40,014 nt of DNA, taken from an uncultured Caulobacterales bacterium. Its GTDB lineage: Bacteria; Pseudomonadota; Alphaproteobacteria; Caulobacterales; Caulobacteraceae. Shown here in pieces: positions 1 through 8,043 of this stretch. The position numbers and the translations under genes are program-made. The notes under the pieces are model-generated. The model was not told where the DNA came from. It searched no databases and was given only the letters and a program-made list of their open reading frames with translations. The stretch spans positions 1 to 40,014 of the forward strand of contig CAIQUG010000135.1 in the NCBI GenBank assembly GCA_903874895.1. The letters are read 5' to 3'. The stretch's first letter is position 1. Every line of letters begins with the position of its first letter.

Positions 1-256
1 GGCCCGGGCCACGGTGGGCGGGGAGCCCCTGCGCCTGACCTCGCTGGAATACCGGATGCTGCACTACATGATCATGCACGGGGACCGGGTCATCAGCCGG
101 ACCGAGCTGGTGGAGCACCTCTATGACCAGGACTTCGACCGCGACTCCAACACCATCGAGGTGTTCATCGGCCGACTGCGCAAGAAGGTGGGGGCCGACC
201 GCATCGAGACCGTCCGCGGTCTCGGCTACCGACTGATGCCCGTGGGCGCGGCGTGA
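1..256 (+). CDS. feuP: Response regulator, OmpR/PhoP family, C-terminal DNA-binding domain (partial, FeuP-like)
   Basis: This is the 3' end of a gene that begins before the window; the reading frame is open from base 2. About 84 residues are visible and they form a complete OmpR-type winged helix: LTSLEYRMLHYM, then DRVISRTELVEHLY, the recognition helix around NTIEVFIGRLRKKV, and the closing wing ETVRGLGYRL. The receiver domain lies outside the window. A histidine kinase gene starts 28 bases downstream, so the two form a two-component pair. In rhizobia the feuP/feuQ pair sits directly upstream of cycHJKL, and the kinase here is PhoQ-like, so a FeuP-type regulator of envelope or osmotic functions is a reasonable inference. 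The family is certain; the specific name rests on gene order. Confidence 0.85.
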   Translation, partial: ARATVGGEPLRLTSLEYRMLHYMIMHGDRVISRTELVEHLYDQDFDRDSNTIEVFIGRLRKKVGADRIETVRGLGYRLMPVGAA

Positions 257-284
257 GGGCGGACTCGACCGTCGCGATGGTGCC

Positions 285-1682
285 ATGACCCTCCTCGCGC
301 GTCTTCCCATGGCGAGGGGTTCCCTGGTCGGGCGCCTGGTGCTGGCGGCGTCGGCCTGGTGCCTGGTGCTGTTGGTGGCAGCGGGTGCGGGGCTGACCGC
401 CTCGTTCAACCACGCCGCCGAGGTGCGTCTCGACCAGAGCCTTGCGGAGGACGCCGACGATCTCTACGCCGGGACGGCCGTGGGTCCGGGGGGCGAGGTG
501 TTCGCGCCGGCGATCACCGATGTCCGCGCCACCCGCGCCTATTCCGGAAAATACTGGGAGCTGGGAGAGATCGGCCCTGACGGTCAGCTTCACGGCCTGG
601 TCCTGTCCCGCTCCATGTGGGACGTGGATACCCTGCCAACGCGGCCGGACCTGTTGAAGGCGCTGCGTGCCAGACCGGCGGGACGGGTGACCTATGATGG
701 CGTGGGGCCCCACGACCAGCATCTGCGGATCACGGCCATGCAGCGGATCCTGTCGGGCCGCGCCCATCCGGTGGTGTTCATGACCGCCGAGACCCGGGGG
801 GAGATCGATGCCGACGCCCGCCGCTTTGCCCTGACCACGGCGGCGGCGCTGCTCGTGCTGGGGCTGGGCCTGGTAGCGGCGGTGGTGATCCAGGTGCGGT
901 TCGGCCTCGCCCCCCTGTTCGCCATGCGCCGGGACCTTGCAGGAGTGCGGGAGGGCCGCAGCGAAGCCCTGACCGGCGACTATCCGGATGAACTCCAGCC
1001 CCTCGCCGACGAGCTGAACGCCCTGATCAGCCACAACCGCGAGGTGGTGGAACGCCAGCGCACCCATGTGGGCAATCTGGCCCACGCCCTGAAGACACCG
1101 ATCTCGGCCCTGCTGATGGAGGCTGAGCAGCAGCCGGGCTCCCTCGCCGACCTGGTCACCCGTCAGGCCACGGCCATGCGCGGCCATGTGGACCATCACC
1201 TGCGTCGGGCCCGTGCCGCCGCCCGCAGCCAGGCCCTCGGCGAACGCACGCCTGTCGCACCGGTGATGGAGGAGCTGACCCGTCTGCTGGAAAAGGTCTA
1301 TCGCACCAAGGACCTGGACATCGATCCCGGCGACCCGGCGCTGGGCTTTGCCGGGGAGCGGCAGGACCTGCTGGAAATGGTCGGCAACATCCTCGAAAAC
1401 GCCTGCAAGTGGTCGAAGAGCGCCGTCGTCGCCCGGGTCGAGACCCTCGACGGGCGGCGCTTCCGGGTGGTGATCGGCGACGACGGCCCCGGCCTTCCGG
1501 CCGACCAGCGGGAGGCGGCCCTGCGTCGCGGGGCCCGGATGGACGAGGGTGCACCGGGCTCGGGCCTGGGCCTCGCCATCGTCAATGATCTGGCCCGGGC
1601 CTATGGGGGACATCTGCGCCTGGGTCAAAGTGATCTCGGCGGACTGGAAGTCGAAATCGATCTGCCGCGCACGGAGGCTTGA
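285..1682 (+). CDS. feuQ: PhoQ-like sensor histidine kinase (FeuQ-like)
   Basis: A 465-residue inner membrane histidine kinase. The first membrane helix spans about residues 17-40, a periplasmic sensor region about 41-180, and a second helix about 182-204. A HAMP-like linker leads to the H box NLAHALKTPISAL with phosphoacceptor H267. The ATPase domain shows the N box (N368/N372, NILENACKW), DDGPG at 399-403 and GSGLGLAI at 425-432. The H box AHALKTP and the RGARMDEGAPGSGLGL stretch resemble PhoQ/FeuQ kinases. It follows its regulator by 28 bases, so the two are probably co-transcribed. No strong Shine-Dalgarno is seen; an in-frame ATG at 309 is an alternative start. Known FeuPQ and PhoPQ systems respond to osmotic or cationic envelope conditions; the signal here is unknown. 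Confidence 0.85.
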   Translation: MTLLARLPMARGSLVGRLVLAASAWCLVLLVAAGAGLTASFNHAAEVRLDQSLAEDADDLYAGTAVGPGGEVFAPAITDVRATRAYSGKYWELGEIGPDGQLHGLVLSRSMWDVDTLPTRPDLLKALRARPAGRVTYDGVGPHDQHLRITAMQRILSGRAHPVVFMTAETRGEIDADARRFALTTAAALLVLGLGLVAAVVIQVRFGLAPLFAMRRDLAGVREGRSEALTGDYPDELQPLADELNALISHNREVVERQRTHVGNLAHALKTPISALLMEAEQQPGSLADLVTRQATAMRGHVDHHLRRARAAARSQALGERTPVAPVMEELTRLLEKVYRTKDLDIDPGDPALGFAGERQDLLEMVGNILENACKWSKSAVVARVETLDGRRFRVVIGDDGPGLPADQREAALRRGARMDEGAPGSGLGLAIVNDLARAYGGHLRLGQSDLGGLEVEIDLPRTEA

Positions 1683-1758
1683 GCCCGAGACTCCGGTCGT
1701 ATTCGGAGCGGCCGAAGGCTCGCCCGGCCGATCCGAGCCCTTTGCTCGTCTCAGGACT

Positions 1759-1781
1759 CCCTTGCGGGCCCTCTGCAAGGG
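1759..1781. terminator. Hairpin downstream of the sensor kinase gene
   Basis: Perfect 7-bp inverted repeat CCCTTGC / GCAAGGG around a 9-base loop, 76 bases after the kinase stop codon. It has no T-tract, so it may be a weak or Rho-assisted terminator or an mRNA 3'-end stabiliser. The remaining bases between 1683 and 1925 show no gene that I can support. Confidence 0.35.
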
Positions 1782-1925
1782 CTCGCCAGATCTGCCGGAC
1801 TGCGTCCTTGGTCAGCCACCGCACCAAAATCCGGAATCCGGCATTCGCGAAGCCTTAACCTCGTTCCGGCAGTCTGCGGGCTCGACAAGGCATGAGGGTC
1901 CGCGAGGGCCGGGGATCACTGACGG

Positions 1926-3284
1926 ATGTCGTCCAAGGCACAGGCCAAACTCGCCATTGTCCGCCAGCTCATCGAGCGGGCGTCGGACAGTGTCGTGCGC
2001 AGTCTGGAACAGGCCCTGGTGAGTTCCTCCGGCGGTCCCTACAACGCCGCCACCGAAGCCCTGTGCGAGATGATCGCGCAGGAACGCCGCATCCGCCGGA
2101 CCCAGTCGGTGGTGTTCGCCCCCGTCATCGCCCCCTTCGTGCGGCGTCCCCGGATGCTGCCGACCCTGCAATATCCCCCGGAAACCCTGAAGGTCCTGTG
2201 GCGCGAGCTGAAGGAGCTGCAAGGCCCGCTGCTGGAGCGCGCGGTCGCCGCGGTCGCCGCGGATGCCTCCGGCCACGAAAGCTATGTGGTGTTCGACGAG
2301 GTGTGCGCCGCCGCCGCCACGGTACTGGACACGGGGGAGGCCCCCAACGCCGTGGCCCTGGTGGCCAACCTTCCGGGTGGCGTCGCCCAGCTGTCCCAGT
2401 TGCTGCGGCTGGCCCCCTCCCTGCGCGGCGTGATCCCGCGGCTGGACGGCTGGCTGCGCAACCTGAACGGCGACAATGTCGCCAGCGTCCGGCTCGCCTT
2501 CAAGGACTCCGCCGTGATCTGCGACGACGGCGGTCTTCTGATGATGGAGATCCTGTGTGCCCAGTTGCAGGAGCCCTGGCAGATCCTGCGGCTGATCTCG
2601 GCGGTCATGGATCACCCGGCGGACAGCTTCGTGGCGATCTCGGAGTTGGCACCCTTCGGCGAGCGGATCATGGCGGATGTGGGGGCGCGGATCGATGCCC
2701 TGAAGCGCTTCGATCCCGTGCAGGGCCCCGAGGCCGGGCGCGCGGCCGCCGTCTCCATCGCCATCGCGGTGCAGGAAATCGGCGAGTTCGAGCAGTGGTT
2801 CAAGCTCAGCCGGGACTCGGTCTGGGGCAAGCGCATCTTCGAGATGAAGCGAAACCTGGCCGCGGGTGTGGAAGCCCGCCTGAAGGAAGTGGAGCCGTCC
2901 GTGGCCCAGGCCCTTCCCCTGGCGACAAAGCCCTTCGGCGGCAAGAGCCTGCGGGCACCTGCAAAGCTGGTGGAGGATCCCAGCACGGCGGCCGTGTTCA
3001 AGGCGGACGGGCTGCTGGCCTTCATGGACGGCGTCCGGTCCAGTGCCTCGGCGGGGGGCTACGGCTCCTACCGCATCAAGGTGATGGAGGCCCTGGACGA
3101 GCGCCTGGATCACTATACCGAGGATCTGATCGACCGGCTTCTGACCGATGCGGGGCGGGGTGGACCGCCGGTGGAGCGGGTGCGGGCCTATCTGGAGATC
3201 GCCGCCCGCTTTGTCGCCCAGGTCCGCGACCCCAAGGCCGCAGACATCATCCGCCGCCGCAGCGCCAGCGCCCAGGCGGCCTGA
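1926..3284 (+). CDS. Conserved-looking hypothetical protein, mostly alpha-helical, function unknown
   Basis: A 452-residue protein that I do not recognise. It has no signal peptide or convincing membrane segment and looks soluble, cytoplasmic and almost wholly alpha-helical, with many Leu/Ala-rich amphipathic stretches that suggest a helical-repeat scaffold. No catalytic motif stands out. A less regular, basic segment (about 335-355, around KPFGGKSLRAP) separates a large N-terminal part from a C-terminal helical part. The ATG at 1926 has only a weak purine-rich region (GGGGA) upstream. Codon use and composition match its neighbours, which argues for a real gene. It lies between a FeuPQ-like pair and ccmI, where rhizobia have no such gene. 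A link to envelope signalling or cytochrome biogenesis is positional inference only. Confidence 0.7.
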   Translation: MSSKAQAKLAIVRQLIERASDSVVRSLEQALVSSSGGPYNAATEALCEMIAQERRIRRTQSVVFAPVIAPFVRRPRMLPTLQYPPETLKVLWRELKELQGPLLERAVAAVAADASGHESYVVFDEVCAAAATVLDTGEAPNAVALVANLPGGVAQLSQLLRLAPSLRGVIPRLDGWLRNLNGDNVASVRLAFKDSAVICDDGGLLMMEILCAQLQEPWQILRLISAVMDHPADSFVAISELAPFGERIMADVGARIDALKRFDPVQGPEAGRAAAVSIAIAVQEIGEFEQWFKLSRDSVWGKRIFEMKRNLAAGVEARLKEVEPSVAQALPLATKPFGGKSLRAPAKLVEDPSTAAVFKADGLLAFMDGVRSSASAGGYGSYRIKVMEALDERLDHYTEDLIDRLLTDAGRGGPPVERVRAYLEIAARFVAQVRDPKAADIIRRRSASAQAA

Positions 3285-3363
3285 CGGGTCCGTCGAGACG
3301 CCTCACCCCCCAAAATTGACCGGACGGCTTCGCAAGGGGGCGCAAACCCGCTAATCCCCCGGC

Positions 3364-4521
3364 ATGATCTGGTTCTGGCTCATTGCCGCATCTGTCGCCG
3401 CCCTCACGGGACTGCTGGTCACCTCCCGCGCCGCCGCCGCCGCGCGGTCTGCCCAGACGCCGGAGGAGGCCCCCGCCGTGGCGGTGCATCGCCGCCAGCT
3501 GGCGGAGCTGGATGAGCTCGCCAATCGGGGACTGATTGCCGGTGAGGAACTGGCGGCCGCCCGCACTGAAGCCGCGCGACGCCTGCTGGCCGCGGCCGAG
3601 ACCGCGCCGACGCCGGAGCGTCCGGGCTCTCCCCGCGTGCGGCGGGTCCTGGCCATCACCTGCGCCGGGATCGGTCTGGCGGCCCTCGGCCTCTACCTGC
3701 TTCTCGGCCGGGCGGACCTGCCGGACCAGCCCTACCAGGCGCGGCTGGCCCAGTGGAACACCTTGAAGGACCAGGCTCCCAACCGCCTCGCGCCGCAGGA
3801 ACTGGCGGCGCTGCTGAAGGGGCAGGCGGCGAAGACCCCCGACGATCCCCGGGTGTGGTTCATGCTCGGCCAGGCCCACCTGCTGTCCGGCGAGGCGGGG
3901 GAGGCGTCCCGTGCCTTTTCCCGGGCGGCGCATCTGGCGCCCCGGACCCCGGACTTCGAGATCGCCTACGGAGAGGCGGTGATGAGCTATTCCGAGGGCA
4001 AGATCACTCCCGACGCCCTGGCCGCCTTCCGGCGGGCCCTGGCCATCGATCCGGCGAACGGCGCGGCGCGCTACTACATCGGCCGGGCCAGGATCGCTGA
4101 CGGCGACGTGGCCGGCGGCCTGCAGGACTGGCGCGCCCTGGCGGCCAGCCTCCCACCGGAAGACGGACATCGCGCCGCCGTGCTGGCCCAGATCGACGAG
4201 GTGCAGAAGGCCGGCGGTCTGCCCCCTCCGGCCGCCGAGGCCCAGGCTCAGGCTCAGGCTCAGGCTCAGCCGGGAGTCGACGCCTCGTCGGGAGGGCAGC
4301 AGGCCTTCATCCACGCCATGGTCGACCGGCTGGCCGCGCGCCTGCAGTCATCGCCGGACGATCCCGACGGCTGGGTCCGCCTGATCCACTCCTACGGGGT
4401 GCTGAAGGATGCCAAGGCCCAGGCCGCTGCCCTGGCCCGGGCCCGCAGCCAGTTCGCCAGGCGCCCCGACGTGCTGGCCAGGCTCGAGGCGGAGGCCAGG
4501 GGATTGCCGGCCCCCCGCTGA
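3364..4521 (+). CDS. ccmI: Cytochrome c biogenesis protein CcmI (CycH)
   Basis: A 385-residue CcmI/CycH-type protein. CcmI is the apocytochrome c chaperone of the System I heme ligation complex (CcmFHI), anchored in the inner membrane with TPR-like repeats in the periplasm. The sequence shows a membrane helix at the extreme N-terminus (about 2-20), a cytoplasmic loop with the family motif HRRQLAELDEL and later EELAAARTEAARRLL, a second helix at about 95-115, then TPR-like helices around DDPRVWFMLGQAHLLSG and DALAAFRRALAIDP. A short (Ala-Gln) repeat near residue 293 separates the TPR part from a C-terminal domain. In this window ccmI is separated from ccmE-ccmF-ccmH by three unrelated genes, whereas in the classical cycHJKL order they are adjacent. 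The upstream bases 3285-3363 show no convincing promoter or ribosome binding site. Confidence 0.9.
   Translation: MIWFWLIAASVAALTGLLVTSRAAAAARSAQTPEEAPAVAVHRRQLAELDELANRGLIAGEELAAARTEAARRLLAAAETAPTPERPGSPRVRRVLAITCAGIGLAALGLYLLLGRADLPDQPYQARLAQWNTLKDQAPNRLAPQELAALLKGQAAKTPDDPRVWFMLGQAHLLSGEAGEASRAFSRAAHLAPRTPDFEIAYGEAVMSYSEGKITPDALAAFRRALAIDPANGAARYYIGRARIADGDVAGGLQDWRALAASLPPEDGHRAAVLAQIDEVQKAGGLPPPAAEAQAQAQAQAQPGVDASSGGQQAFIHAMVDRLAARLQSSPDDPDGWVRLIHSYGVLKDAKAQAAALARARSQFARRPDVLARLEAEARGLPAPR
4243..4269 (+). repeat. 6-bp tandem repeat inside ccmI
   Basis: Four and a half copies of caggct, encoding an (Ala-Gln)n linker between the TPR part and the C-terminal domain of CcmI. The repeat keeps the frame when whole units are gained or lost, so length variation between strains would be tolerated. 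Confidence 0.8.
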
Positions 4522-4604
4522 CGGCTCTCACGTTTCGGCCCCTCTTTCCGGGGATGGCGAAATCGGCCAACCTGCGCCGCAAATCAATCGGGGAGACCAC
4601 CACC

Positions 4605-5924
4605 ATGACGCTCAACCTCCGGGCGGCGCTGGCCGCCGCTGCTGCCGCCACGGCCCTGCTGGCGGGATCGACCGCCCAGGCGAAGGACGTGGTCATCCAC
4701 GCCGGCAAGCTGTTCGACGGCACGTCGAAGACCCTGCGCAGCCAGATGTCCATCCTCGTGCATGACGACCGGATCACCGGAGTGGAGGCCGGCTATGTGG
4801 ATCGTCCGGGTGCAGAGGTCATCGACCTGACGTCCTCCACCGTGCTGCCGGGCCTGATCGACTGCCATGTGCACATCACCAGCCAGTTCGACGGAGGTGA
4901 CCCGGTCCGCGAGGCGGTGACCCAGACCAGCTTCGACGCGGCCTTCAAGTCCACCCGCTATGTCAAGGCGACGCTCGAGGCCGGCTTCACCACCGTCCGG
5001 GACGTGGGCTCCGACACCGACCTGGTCGTGGCGCTGAAGCGGGCGATCAATGCCGGAACGGTGCCGGGACCGCGCATGTGGGTGGCGGGCGCGCCGCTGG
5101 GGCCGACGGGCGGCCACGGGGACCCGGCCAACGGCCTCGACCCGGAACTGACTCACCCCCATTGGGACGAGGTGACCATCGACAGCGCCGAGCAGGCCCG
5201 CCGCACCGTTCGCAGCTATCGCCGCCGGGGTGTGGACCTGATCAAGATCATGCCGTCGGGCGGGGTCCTGTCCATCGGGGATGATCCGTCCCTGCAGCTG
5301 ATGGCCGATGACGAGATCAGGGCGGTGGTGGAGACGGCCCATGCCCTGAAGATGAAGGTCGCCGCCCATGTGCACGGCACCTCGGCGATCAATCACGCCC
5401 TGGCGCTGGGGGTGGACTCCATCGAGCACGGCTCCTTCGGGGACGCGGAGTCCGACAAGCTGTACAAGGCGCACGGGGCTTATCTGGTTCCGACCCTGCT
5501 GATCGCCAGCGCGGTCTATGACATCGCCATGACCCATCCGGAAAAGCTGCCCCCCACCTCGGCGGCCAAGGCCATTGCGGTCACGCCGGTGATGCAGAGC
5601 AACGTCAACCGCTCCTACCGGGCCGGGGTGAAGATCGCCTTCGGAACCGACCAGGGCCTCGTTCCCCACGGCCAGAACGCCCGGGAGTTCGCCCTGATGG
5701 TCAAGGCCGGCATGACGCCGGTGGACACCCTGCTGGCGGCGACGCAGAACGCCGCGGACCTGATCGGCGACTCGGCGGATATCGGCTCGGTCCAGCCCGG
5801 GCGATTCGCCGACCTGATCGCGGTGAGCGGCGACCCCACCGCCGACGTGACGGTGCTGGAGCACGTGGCCTTCGTGATGAAGGGTGGCGAGGTCTACAAG
5901 CGCGACGGCAAGCCCACGCACTGA
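4605..5924 (+). CDS. Secreted metal-dependent amidohydrolase (imidazolonepropionase / Xaa-Pro-dipeptidase-like)
   Basis: A 439-residue amidohydrolase superfamily enzyme with an export signal (hydrophobic Ala/Leu stretch 6-22, likely cleavage after AQA at 24-26). The binuclear-metal TIM-barrel motifs are all present: HVH at 88-90, the bridging lysine K214 in DLIKIMPSGG, H255 in AAHVHG, H275 in SIEHGSF and D349 in FGTDQGL. Relatives are often annotated as Xaa-Pro dipeptidases or imidazolonepropionases. Some Caulobacter members of this clade were shown to hydrolyse dipeptides ending in Arg or Lys, so a periplasmic dipeptidase is plausible but the substrate is not determined here. I chose the ATG at 4605 over the in-frame ATG at 4554 because GGGGAGA lies just upstream and the signal peptide begins there. 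A PhzF-like gene follows after 36 bases. Confidence 0.85.
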   Translation: MTLNLRAALAAAAAATALLAGSTAQAKDVVIHAGKLFDGTSKTLRSQMSILVHDDRITGVEAGYVDRPGAEVIDLTSSTVLPGLIDCHVHITSQFDGGDPVREAVTQTSFDAAFKSTRYVKATLEAGFTTVRDVGSDTDLVVALKRAINAGTVPGPRMWVAGAPLGPTGGHGDPANGLDPELTHPHWDEVTIDSAEQARRTVRSYRRRGVDLIKIMPSGGVLSIGDDPSLQLMADDEIRAVVETAHALKMKVAAHVHGTSAINHALALGVDSIEHGSFGDAESDKLYKAHGAYLVPTLLIASAVYDIAMTHPEKLPPTSAAKAIAVTPVMQSNVNRSYRAGVKIAFGTDQGLVPHGQNAREFALMVKAGMTPVDTLLAATQNAADLIGDSADIGSVQPGRFADLIAVSGDPTADVTVLEHVAFVMKGGEVYKRDGKPTH

Positions 5925-5960
5925 CCCGGCCTGCAGGTCCGGCGACGGAGGAGACCAAGG

Positions 5961-6818
5961 ATGAGCGGACGCCCCTTCCAGCTGGTGGACGTGTTCCCCG
6001 ACGATCCCGCGGCTGGGGGCGCGCTGACCGGCAATCCCCTGGCGGTGGTCTTCGACGCCGACGGGCTGTCGACGGAAGAGATGCAGGGGATCACCCGCTG
6101 GCTGAACCTGTCGGAGACCACCTTCCTGGTGACCCCGACGGATCCGGCGGCGGACTACCACGTGCGCATCTTCACCCTGGACCGGGAACTGCCCTTTGCC
6201 GGGCACCCGACGCTCGGCACCTGCCATGCCTGGCTGCGCCGGGGCGGTCGGCCGAAGACACCGGGCCGGGTGATGCAGCAGTGCGGCGTCGGTCTCGTCG
6301 AGGTGAAGCAGGGGGATGCGGTCCTGTCCTTCGCCGCCCCGCCCCTGATCCGCAGCGGGCCGGTGGCGGCCGACCTGCTGGCGGCCATCGTCGATGTGCT
6401 GCAGGTGGAACCGACCGCCGTGCTTGAGGCGGCCTGGGCCGCCAACGGGCCGGGCTGGATCATGGTCCGGCTGGCCGATGCCGACCAGGTGCTGGCGCTG
6501 CAGCCCAAGCGCAGCTGCGACCGGCCGCTGGATCTCGGCGTGGTGGGGCCCTATCCGCCGGGCGGGCCCCTGGCCTACGAGGTCCGGGCCCTGTTCACGG
6601 CGGAGGCGGGGTCACTCAGGGAAGATCCGGTGACCGGCAGCCTGAACGCCTCGGTCGCCCAGTCCCTGCTGGCCGCCGGTCGGGTGACGGCACCTTACGT
6701 CGCGTCGCAGGGGACGGTGATCGGGCGTCGGGGGCGGGTGTTCATCGACCAGGACGCCACCGGCCAGGTGTGGGTCGGCGGCCGGTCAGTGACGCAGTTC
6801 GAGGGGACGACGGTCTAG
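5961..6818 (+). CDS. PhzF family isomerase/epimerase-like protein
   Basis: A 285-residue PhzF-fold protein, probably cytoplasmic. The N-terminal half starts FQLVDVF and has GNPLAVV and LNLSETTFL, in which E52 matches the conserved catalytic glutamate of PhzF. ELPFAGHPTLGTCHAWL is the conserved second motif, and the C-terminal half has the family signature DPVTGSLNASVAQSL. PhzF proper isomerises a phenazine precursor, but most family members are of unknown substrate, and no phenazine genes are present here. A strong ribosome binding site (GGAGGAG, 7 bases before the ATG) fixes the start. It follows the secreted amidohydrolase by 36 bases and is probably co-transcribed with it, which hints at amino acid or peptide metabolism; that link is inference. 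Confidence 0.85.
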   Translation: MSGRPFQLVDVFPDDPAAGGALTGNPLAVVFDADGLSTEEMQGITRWLNLSETTFLVTPTDPAADYHVRIFTLDRELPFAGHPTLGTCHAWLRRGGRPKTPGRVMQQCGVGLVEVKQGDAVLSFAAPPLIRSGPVAADLLAAIVDVLQVEPTAVLEAAWAANGPGWIMVRLADADQVLALQPKRSCDRPLDLGVVGPYPPGGPLAYEVRALFTAEAGSLREDPVTGSLNASVAQSLLAAGRVTAPYVASQGTVIGRRGRVFIDQDATGQVWVGGRSVTQFEGTTV

Positions 6819-6830
6819 GCGGCGACGGTC

Positions 6831-7400
6831 TCAGCTCCGCGACCAGGCCAGCCGCAGCAGGGCGGCGAGATCATCGTCCACCGCCGCCGGTTCGGACAGC
6901 ACGCGCACGGCGGTCAACCGCTCCGACCAGCCTTCCCGCGCCGGAGGCACCAGGCGGAGGTCGGCATCCAGCGGCACGGCCAGCCCGAGACGCACCCCGC
7001 CCCTGGCCGGACGCAGGGCCGCGAACTGGAAGCCTCTCGACCAGGCGGTGAAGCCCTTGCGCTGGCCGGTGACCACGTCGTCGAGCCCCGCGATCTGATC
7101 GCGCACGGCGACAAGCACCGCGCGGCTGTCCGGGTCCTTCCACAGGGCCTGTTCGTTGGCATCCCCCGCCGCCCAGGGCGCATCGGCGGGGAACGCGGCC
7201 CCGAGCACGATCGAGGCCCGGTTCTGTCCGAGGCCGTGGTGTGTCTTCAACCAGGCGAGACGGGCCCGGTGGGCGGTTTCCGGACAGGTCCGGGCGATCG
7301 CGACCCATTCCTCGAGGGTCCTGCCCGTCTCCGTGGCGAGGCCTTCCCGGATCGTGGCGAACCACTGCTGCTGGCGGGGGGTGAGCTGTCCGGGGGGCAT
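6831..7400 (-). CDS. DUF4287/DUF5655-like protein of unknown function
   Basis: A 189-residue soluble protein. The N-terminal part has GRTLEEWVAIARTC and a following helix ending in LKTHHGLGQNRASIVL, the pattern of DUF4287 proteins. The C-terminal part (about 95-187) has GQRKGFTAWSRGFQFAALR and a late LAALLRLAW helix, resembling the DUF5655 transport-associated-like domain that often accompanies it. No function is established that I know of. The ATG at 7400 was chosen over the longer frame to 7508 because GAGG lies 5 bases upstream and the longer N-terminus looks non-coding. It converges on the PhzF gene (12-base gap) and diverges from ccmE, so it splits the ccm cluster. Confidence 0.75.
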   Translation of the reverse strand: MPPGQLTPRQQQWFATIREGLATETGRTLEEWVAIARTCPETAHRARLAWLKTHHGLGQNRASIVLGAAFPADAPWAAGDANEQALWKDPDSRAVLVAVRDQIAGLDDVVTGQRKGFTAWSRGFQFAALRPARGGVRLGLAVPLDADLRLVPPAREGWSERLTAVRVLSEPAAVDDDLAALLRLAWSRS

Positions 7401-7460
7401 GGGGGCCTCGTGTGCGGGGTTCGAGACAGGCTTCGCCCTCACCGTAACCCTAACGATCTG

Positions 7461-7486
7461 CCCGCAAAACACCGTAAATTTGCGGG
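7461..7486. promoter_or_regulatory. Interrupted palindrome in the divergent ccmE / DUF4287 intergenic region
   Basis: Perfect 8-bp arms CCCGCAAA and TTTGCGGG separated by 10 bases, within the 127-base region between two divergent genes. CACCGTAA also occurs twice nearby (7440 and 7470). The layout fits an operator for one or both promoters; the cognate regulator is unknown. Confidence 0.4.
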
Positions 7487-7527
7487 AAGTGCTACAAACC
7501 CCCGGCAACGCGGTCTATATCGAGCCC

Positions 7528-8043
7528 ATGAGCCTCCTGCCCAAGTCCCGAAAAGCCCGACGCCGGCTGATGGCCGTGGCCGTGGCCGCACCCATTCTTG
7601 CCGCGGGGGCCTTCCTGTCCATCTACGCCATCGGTGACGGTGCCGTGTTCTTCTACACCCCGGCCCAGGCCAAGGCGAAGCACGTGCCCTCCGGCCGCAC
7701 CGTCCGCATCGGCGGGCTGGTGGAGCGCGGCTCCGTGGTCAAGGGACCGGACGGATCCGTCAGCTTCGTCGTCACCGACAAGATCGCCACGGACAAGGTG
7801 ATGTTCCGCGGCGACCTGCCCGATCTGTTCCGCGAGGGGCAGGGCGTGGTGACACAAGGGGCCTATCGCGGGGACGGCGTGTTCGTGGCCAAGGAAGTGC
7901 TGGCCAAGCACGATGAACGCTACATGCCCAAGGAAGTGGCCGACGCCCTGAAGAAGTCCGGTCAGTGGCGACCGGATGCCACCGTCTCCTCCACCGCGCC
8001 CATGGTGGCGGGCGGGGCCGGACCGGGGCGTGCCACCCGGTGA
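7528..8043 (+). CDS. ccmE: Cytochrome c maturation heme chaperone CcmE (CycJ)
   Basis: A 171-residue membrane-anchored heme chaperone. A basic N-terminus (PKSRKARRRL) precedes one membrane helix at about 14-34. The periplasmic OB-fold begins at YTPAQAKAKHVPSGRTVRIG and contains FVVTDK and GVVTQGAYR. The covalent heme ligation site HDERYMP is intact, with H128 and Y132 matching the conserved H-x3-Y. CcmE receives heme from CcmC and passes it to CcmF. I chose the ATG at 7528 because it gives the usual length and membrane topology; the longer frame upstream lacks similarity. Its stop overlaps the GTG start of ccmF by 4 bases, so the two are translationally coupled. The upstream dyad at 7461-7486 may control it. 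Confidence 0.95.
   Translation: MSLLPKSRKARRRLMAVAVAAPILAAGAFLSIYAIGDGAVFFYTPAQAKAKHVPSGRTVRIGGLVERGSVVKGPDGSVSFVVTDKIATDKVMFRGDLPDLFREGQGVVTQGAYRGDGVFVAKEVLAKHDERYMPKEVADALKKSGQWRPDATVSSTAPMVAGGAGPGRATR

Noticed and set aside
165-1778. Long minus-strand open frame opposite the PhoQ-like kinase
   Set aside because: The kinase on the plus strand has all catalytic boxes; the antisense translation has no family features.
3316-3356. TTGACC and CTAATC as a ccmI promoter
   Set aside because: The spacing is about 29 bases, too long for a sigma-70 promoter.
4554-4604. Upstream ATG of the amidohydrolase
   Set aside because: It would put 17 polar/basic residues before the signal peptide; the ATG at 4605 has GGGGAGA just upstream.
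7156-7527. Upstream extension of ccmE
   Set aside because: It overlaps the opposite-strand DUF4287-like gene and the divergent promoter region, and CcmE proteins start close to the membrane helix as at 7528.
7965-8039. Upstream extension of ccmF into ccmE
   Set aside because: The GTG at 8040 gives the canonical CcmF N-terminus and a 4-base overlap like the next junction.
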